Assembly (NCBI GenBank): GCA_961205875.1
Contig: OY540822.1
Location: 11,844,501-11,908,500 of the forward strand
DNA: 64,000 bases
DNA from: Sialis fuliginosa
Taxonomy: Eukaryota > Arthropoda > Insecta > Megaloptera > Sialidae
Reading direction: 5' to 3'
A model generated the notes under the pieces. It saw only the letters and a list, made by a program, of their open reading frames with translations. It searched no databases and was not told the origin of the DNA. How positions within the stretch are numbered: the first letter of the stretch is position 1; every line of letters begins with the position of its first letter. Position numbers and translations under genes: made by a program. This document shows, piece after piece, positions 62,475 to 64,000 of this stretch.

Positions 62475-63067
62475 TTTTTTTTCTATTTTACTGAGTATTT
62501 TAGCGATTCTTGTAAGATATAGTTTAAAATATTGTTCATTCAAACAAAAAATACATCTTTTATCTTTGGTATTGATCAAAGAATTTGGAAATAAAAACAT
62601 ATTTAACCTGAAATGTAGTAAATAATTCTCTATGTTTATATTAATTCTTTTTTTATGCAAGTATTGTAAATATTTATTTAATTTAAAATACATACTATTT
62701 GTTGAATATACATTGAAGTAAAACAAGTTAATGTAAACAAAAACATTTCAATTTCGTTCCGTCATTTGTATTTTTTCGCTTTGTTAAACAAAAAGTTTAA
62801 TTGAGTTAATTGTTAAGTAAATACAATTATAGTGAAAGTCCAAATATTGTAACTAAATAAAAACCAAATGAATATCGTATACATATATAAATGTTTCGAT
62901 TCACACAATTATAAAAATTGAATTGACGTTCAAAATTAAATAACTTATAATTAAAATTATACAGAATGTTTGACTTTCTGACTTTTCATTGTCCAGCTTA
63001 TATCTACTAAAATATTGAAGTTACAAAAAAAGTTTAATTAGAAATTTGTCAAACAAAAGTTGATCTA

Positions 63068-63519
63068 CAAAATGGCGTCAGCATCTATTTCCATAGCCTA
63101 CCTGTTTCCCGAAAAAATACCTAACTTAACCTGTATTTTCAGATTCCAAATCAATTCCTCTTTACAGTGATGTATTACAAGTACCATTTTGTTGTTAAAA
63201 TATAGCCGGCTATGATATAAATAATAATTAGTTGATTGCAAACATTGCTTGAAGTAGTCATTACGTTCTAACATTTGAAAAAATAACAATTATAAATGCT
63301 CTAGAAAAATTCATTGTTAGTATACATTTTTTATTTGAATTCAATGAATACATAATATGTATTATATTACAAGTGCCAGAAAAAAAGGTACTTGTAATAC
63401 ATCATTGATTTTGAATCTAATTCCGTAAAAAATACAGGGTGTTGCTTTTAAGAAAACAAAGTTAGGTATTTTTTTTAGGAAACAGGTAGGCTATGGAAAA
63501 AATTGCTTGCGCCATTTTG
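63068..63519. mobile_element. Fold-back element, ~450 bp
   Basis: Left arm CAAAATGGCGTCAGC, TCCATAGCCTACCTGTTTCC, AAAAAATACCTAAC pairs with the right arm ending GGAAACAGGTAGGCTATGGA...GCGCCATTTTG. Inner parts (GATGTATTACAAGTACC / GGTACTTGTAATACATC) also pair. Confidence 0.8.
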
Positions 63520-64000
63520 TAAGTGAAAAACTTCAAATTCGTCTTAAAACACTTGTTTTACATTTCAGTATAGTCACCAGTTATAGTTGCCAGCTGATTT
63601 TTTTTGAAACGAAAGCATTTTGTTTTTTTTCGTTCATTTAGAAAATTTTCGAATATATAAATATATATTGTCGAATATATAAGTGAAATGAACTTATTTT
63701 TATAATTTGGGGGGGGGAGATATAGTTATTTACTCTCCCCCTCCCTGTTAAATCCGCTTCTGTAAAAGAAAACGTTTTTATTTATCCACCCGGTATATTG
63801 GGCATAGAAAATCGATTGATGTGAAAATTAGTCTGCAATGTTTCGCACCAATAAGGATTTCATTATCCTTTTTTATAGAAGGATAACGTATAAAATCAGG
63901 TACCATAGGTTTTTCATTTTATCTGTACATGAAAAATTAATCTACGTTATTAACTCGCTTTCGACAAAATGCAGATTTTTTAAAAATATTTTTCAGCGAA

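Larger units (their letters stand above)
45617..64000. other. Repeat-rich right flank, no exon recognised
   Basis: Presumed 5' intron or flank of the prohormone-4-like gene. No signal-peptide exon, IDLSRF-like motif or other coding family was found on either strand. Most of it can be assigned to the mobile elements listed separately. Long stretches between them (for example 50.5-51.5, 53.5-54.6 and 61.0-62.1 kb) are AT-rich with nothing I can name. A TGCATATTT-rich patch at about 61498-61600 resembles ends of some hAT elements. Confidence 0.5.

Overview
This is AT-rich eukaryotic nuclear DNA. Split genes with GT-AG introns, protein matches to animal families, an insect neuropeptide precursor (prohormone-4/IDLSRF type) and short TTAGG arrays (the common insect telomere unit) point to an insect. 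The order cannot be fixed from the sequence. There is no operon structure, CRISPR array or bacterial feature.

Layout. 1-6.6 kb: a two-exon gene of unknown function (1249-3517, +) and a degraded tandem copy of its last exon (5756-6157, +). 6.6-10.5 kb: gene-free and full of inverted-repeat elements. 10550-11212 (-): complete CHIC1/2-type palmitoylated protein gene, 3 exons. 15385-15861 (-): single-exon gene for a FRAT/GBP-type GSK-3-binding protein, in a GC-richer island. 17235-19745 (-): complete SLC12A8-type cation-chloride cotransporter gene, 10 exons. 20807-26065 (+): complete IQSEC/schizo ARF exchange factor gene, 9 exons, head to head with SLC12A8. 26-35.4 kb: no gene recognised. 35909-45616 (-): the last three coding exons of a prohormone-4 (LDLa-containing) precursor. 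Its signal-peptide exon was not found and probably lies beyond the right edge. 45.6-64 kb: repeats only, presumably 5' intron or flank of that gene.

The genes do not form one pathway. Themes are Wnt/GSK-3 control (FRAT), ARF/membrane traffic (IQSEC), membrane-associated traffic (CHIC), ion transport (SLC12A8) and neuropeptide secretion (prohormone-4). No CDS for the five recognised genes is contiguous in the simple ORF sense except FRAT. I assembled exons by hand from splice consensus, phase continuity and family similarity, and all junctions listed keep phase.

The rest is dominated by short non-autonomous DNA transposons. One TA-flanked family with termini beginning AGGTACTGGCACC has nine copies, all between 32 and 61 kb. 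Others include Tigger-like elements, a hAT-type MITE with an 8-bp target duplication, a TTAA-type MITE and many fold-back elements, some nested. The most interesting points are the invertebrate FRAT-like protein with an added CxxC-x7-CxxC motif, the diverging tandem gene pair, MITE insertions in the 3' UTRs of two genes, a 3.3-kb structure bounded by ~0.4-0.5-kb inverted arms, and a near-identical 185-bp tandem duplication carrying TTAGG repeats.
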